Below, piece after piece: positions 5,135-6,778 of a DNA stretch of 6,778 nucleotides; position 1 is the stretch's first letter, and each line of letters starts with the position of its first letter. This stretch comes from Planktotalea sp. (GTDB lineage Bacteria; Pseudomonadota; Alphaproteobacteria; Rhodobacterales; Rhodobacteraceae). The DNA is taken from the NCBI GenBank assembly GCA_024645145.1, contig JAHEGL010000085.1:1-6778 (forward strand), given 5' to 3'. The notes below the pieces were generated by a model that ran no database searches, was not told the origin of the DNA, and saw only the letters and a program-made list of their open reading frames with translations. The translations under genes and the position numbers were made by a program.

Positions 5135-5965
5135 ATGAAATATATTCTTGTTAGTTTCAGCTTGCTGGTTTTGACAAATTGCGGCGGCGCGACGCCCCTT
5201 CCGTCATTTAGCGAAGACGATTTCAGCAATGTGACGCAACCTAATGAAAATAGTTCTGCGGACATCCAAAGAGGCGGGAACTTGACTGCCTTGGTTTTGG
5301 GAACGCAATCGACAACAGCCAGCTCTGTGGTTAACACCATCAATGTTACCAAAAGTGTGGCGGAAACTGTCAATATTTTTGGAACCTCGGTTCCCGCACA
5401 AAACGGCGTGCAATTGATAGGCGGGATGTTGGACACCAGCTATAGGCATGTCGCAACGACGGGTGAATTTATCTATACGATCACCGGCATTGAGTATGAC
5501 AGCGCCGCTTTGGTCGGAATAACCACACATTCATCCGATATACCAAGATCCGGATCGGCGCAATTTGTCGGTACGGCACAGGCCGTGCTAGATACCAATC
5601 TGGGGTCATTCGAAATGGTTAACGGACAAGCCCAGATTTCGGCAAATTTCGCAAGTCAGCTTACGACTGCCAATGTCACTTTGTCCAATTTTGAGATCAA
5701 TTCAACATCCCTGACCAACGCAGCAACACCTGTGGATGAAATTCGCATAACAAACCTAACTGGCTTGCGCGGCGCCACCCTAAATGGGGGACATGCACAG
5801 TTCTATTTGGATGGACAGCGTCAAACCACTTTGGGCGAAGTTATGACCGAAGACAGCACTGCGGCCTTTTTTGGCGTAGAAACGGGACAACCCGCAGAAT
5901 TCGGTGGCGTCCATGCCGCAACTTTTCAAAATGGGTCAGTCGAAGTGATCTATTCGGGCAAATAA
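5135..5965 (+). CDS. TbpB-like beta-barrel lipoprotein of unknown function
   Basis: The 276-residue product begins with a short hydrophobic signal ending in LVLTNC, followed by GG. Cys16 is the probable lipidation site, although Asn at the -1 position departs from the usual Gly/Ala/Ser. Residues 17-50 are a polar, probably flexible linker. From about 139 to the end the alternating pattern is that of the small 8-stranded barrel found in transferrin-binding protein B and its relatives (PF01298-like): GSAQFVGTAQAVL (140-152), NGQAQISANF (163-172), VTLSNFEI (181-188), a GATLNGGHAQFYLDG strand pair (213-227) and AFFGVETGQPAEFGGVHAATF (244-264), the typical FFG...E.GG closing motif. Known members are surface lipoproteins that bind host proteins or haem, often moved to the surface by Slam; no Slam gene is visible here, and free-living bacteria carry many uncharacterised relatives. 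The start is set by AGGGGG at 5125-5130. The gene ends overlapping the convergent GGDEF gene by 16 bp. Confidence 0.75.
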   Translation: MKYILVSFSLLVLTNCGGATPLPSFSEDDFSNVTQPNENSSADIQRGGNLTALVLGTQSTTASSVVNTINVTKSVAETVNIFGTSVPAQNGVQLIGGMLDTSYRHVATTGEFIYTITGIEYDSAALVGITTHSSDIPRSGSAQFVGTAQAVLDTNLGSFEMVNGQAQISANFASQLTTANVTLSNFEINSTSLTNAATPVDEIRITNLTGLRGATLNGGHAQFYLDGQRQTTLGEVMTEDSTAAFFGVETGQPAEFGGVHAATFQNGSVEVIYSGK

Positions 5966-6778
5966 TCCCGCGTGGCAAAAAATTTAAATCGTCCCCGCCC
6001 TGCGTTCTTGGCATGATAGAGCGCGATATCTGCATTTAACAAGATATCAGCCGGGTCAATATGCCCGCCAAACACCGAAAATATCCCCATGCTACTGCTG
6101 ATTTGGCACTTCTTTCCTTCGAATTTTACGGGCTGTTCAATTGCTTGAATGATGCGCGTGCAAATATCACTTATTTGCGCCTGATCCGTCAGACCCGAAA
6201 ATATCAGTACAAATTCATCGCCGCCAAGCCGCACAACGACATCTTGATCCCGAAGGTGTTTGCGTAAAATATCCGCAACCGACTTTAACACATGATCGCC
6301 GGCCGCATGGCCAAAGCTATCATTCACGCGCTTGAAATAATCCAAATCCATCTGAACCACAGAAAAATGATGTCCTTTGGCAACCATGGACTGTAACGCA
6401 TTTTCCAATGCCCGACGGTTTTTCAAACCTGTCAACGTGTCGGTCAGCGCCTGTTCTTCGGCTGCTATTTTCGCCCCATAGAGTTTGCGATTAAATGCGA
6501 CATTTGCTTCTGTTACGGCTCTTTTGGCTTCGAGAAGATACAGCATTTCGATCGCTAAATCAGTGGGGGCAAAATCCTTTTCGCTTAAGGCATAGGTTTG
6601 CACCGCTCGATCCAAACCAATACCAACACTGAAATTCAAAATGAACCGGTCTGCCGCTAATCGCGCAACGACCGCGCGCAGTTCGGTTTTAGAATCACGT
6701 CGCAAACACAACCGCAACGGCGTACCCAAGGCCGTTTGCAAATTGGTCATAGTGGAAATACCACGCGGGCGGCGGATC
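5950..6778 (-). CDS. Diguanylate cyclase with HNOBA-like N-terminal domain (N-terminus cut by window edge)
   Basis: The C-terminal 165 residues are a GGDEF domain that makes cyclic di-GMP from two GTP. Numbering from the Met at 6750, DTLTGLKNRRAL is at 104-115, Asp135 and Asp137 (MDLDYFK) bind metal, and the active-site loop RLGGDEF is intact at 174-180. An RxxD inhibitory I-site (Arg167-Asp170) sits five residues ahead, so product feedback is likely. The preceding part, with NFSVGIGLDRAV, LSEKDFAPTDLAIEMLYLLEAK and a following helix (about 39-100), resembles the end of the heme-NO-binding-associated (HNOBA) domain. The frame stays open to the edge, reading RRPRGIST before that Met; RRPR matches a typical HNOBA strand, and the Met at 6750 has no ribosome-binding site, so the true start lies beyond 6778. 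In related bacteria such proteins are often encoded next to an H-NOX sensor and couple nitric oxide to cyclic di-GMP; that is inferred here. Confidence 0.85.
   Translation of the reverse strand, partial: IRRPRGISTMTNLQTALGTPLRLCLRRDSKTELRAVVARLAADRFILNFSVGIGLDRAVQTYALSEKDFAPTDLAIEMLYLLEAKRAVTEANVAFNRKLYGAKIAAEEQALTDTLTGLKNRRALENALQSMVAKGHHFSVVQMDLDYFKRVNDSFGHAAGDHVLKSVADILRKHLRDQDVVVRLGGDEFVLIFSGLTDQAQISDICTRIIQAIEQPVKFEGKKCQISSSMGIFSVFGGHIDPADILLNADIALYHAKNAGRGRFKFFATRDYLPE

Noticed and set aside
5008..5436. Minus-strand frame of 142 codons over the start of the lipoprotein gene
   Set aside because: No start signal or family features, and it opposes the clear lipoprotein signal sequence; it is a shadow frame.
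6748..6750. ATG at 6750 as the true start of the GGDEF protein
   Set aside because: There is no ribosome-binding site, the frame stays open to the window edge, and the upstream residues (RRPRGIST) fit the same domain family.

Overview
The window looks like a piece of an alphaproteobacterial chromosome, most probably from the roseobacter/Rhodobacteraceae group. This is inferred from protein style: an HNOBA-like/GGDEF protein of the kind seen in that family, a small TbpB-like lipoprotein, and a ribose-type sugar ABC cassette mixed with short-chain dehydrogenases (SDRs). I could run no search, so the taxon is an inference.

Left part (1-4706) is a divergently arranged carbohydrate or polyol locus. 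On the minus strand lie the start of an SDR (cut by the window edge) and, just upstream of it in the same operon, a 605-residue protein that joins an N-terminal winged helix-turn-helix to a complete family-1 solute-binding domain and has no signal peptide. It is best read as a cytoplasmic one-component regulator that senses its ligand with a captured transport-type binding domain. On the plus strand, after a 238-bp spacer, follow an exported ribose-type binding protein, a second SDR close to acetoin/butanediol and sorbitol dehydrogenases, and a ribose-type permease that breaks off after about 177 residues. The spacer holds an AT-rich operator-like cluster: a 19-bp palindrome plus a third half-site 21 bp away, nested in a perfect 14-bp inverted repeat. 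It overlaps a candidate promoter of the regulator gene.

Middle part (about 4656-5134) looks like a recombination scar. The permease coding sequence runs into unrelated DNA. A short reading frame there resembles the last residues of a tyrosine recombinase (weak call). It ends inside a perfect 9-bp stem that has a T-tract only when read on the minus strand. The rest is about 370 bp of non-coding, AT-rich DNA with several palindromes. No ATP-binding subunit is present, so the transporter is incomplete within this window.

Right part (5135-6778) holds a TbpB-like lipoprotein gene on the plus strand, preceded by a perfect 8-bp-arm inverted repeat. It overlaps tail to tail by 16 bp with a minus-strand gene for a diguanylate cyclase. 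That protein has an intact GGDEF active site and I-site behind the last part of an HNOBA-like domain; its N-terminus lies beyond the right edge. A partner H-NOX (nitric-oxide sensor) gene may lie just outside the window.

The most unusual item is the winged-helix/solute-binding fusion regulator together with its operator cluster.
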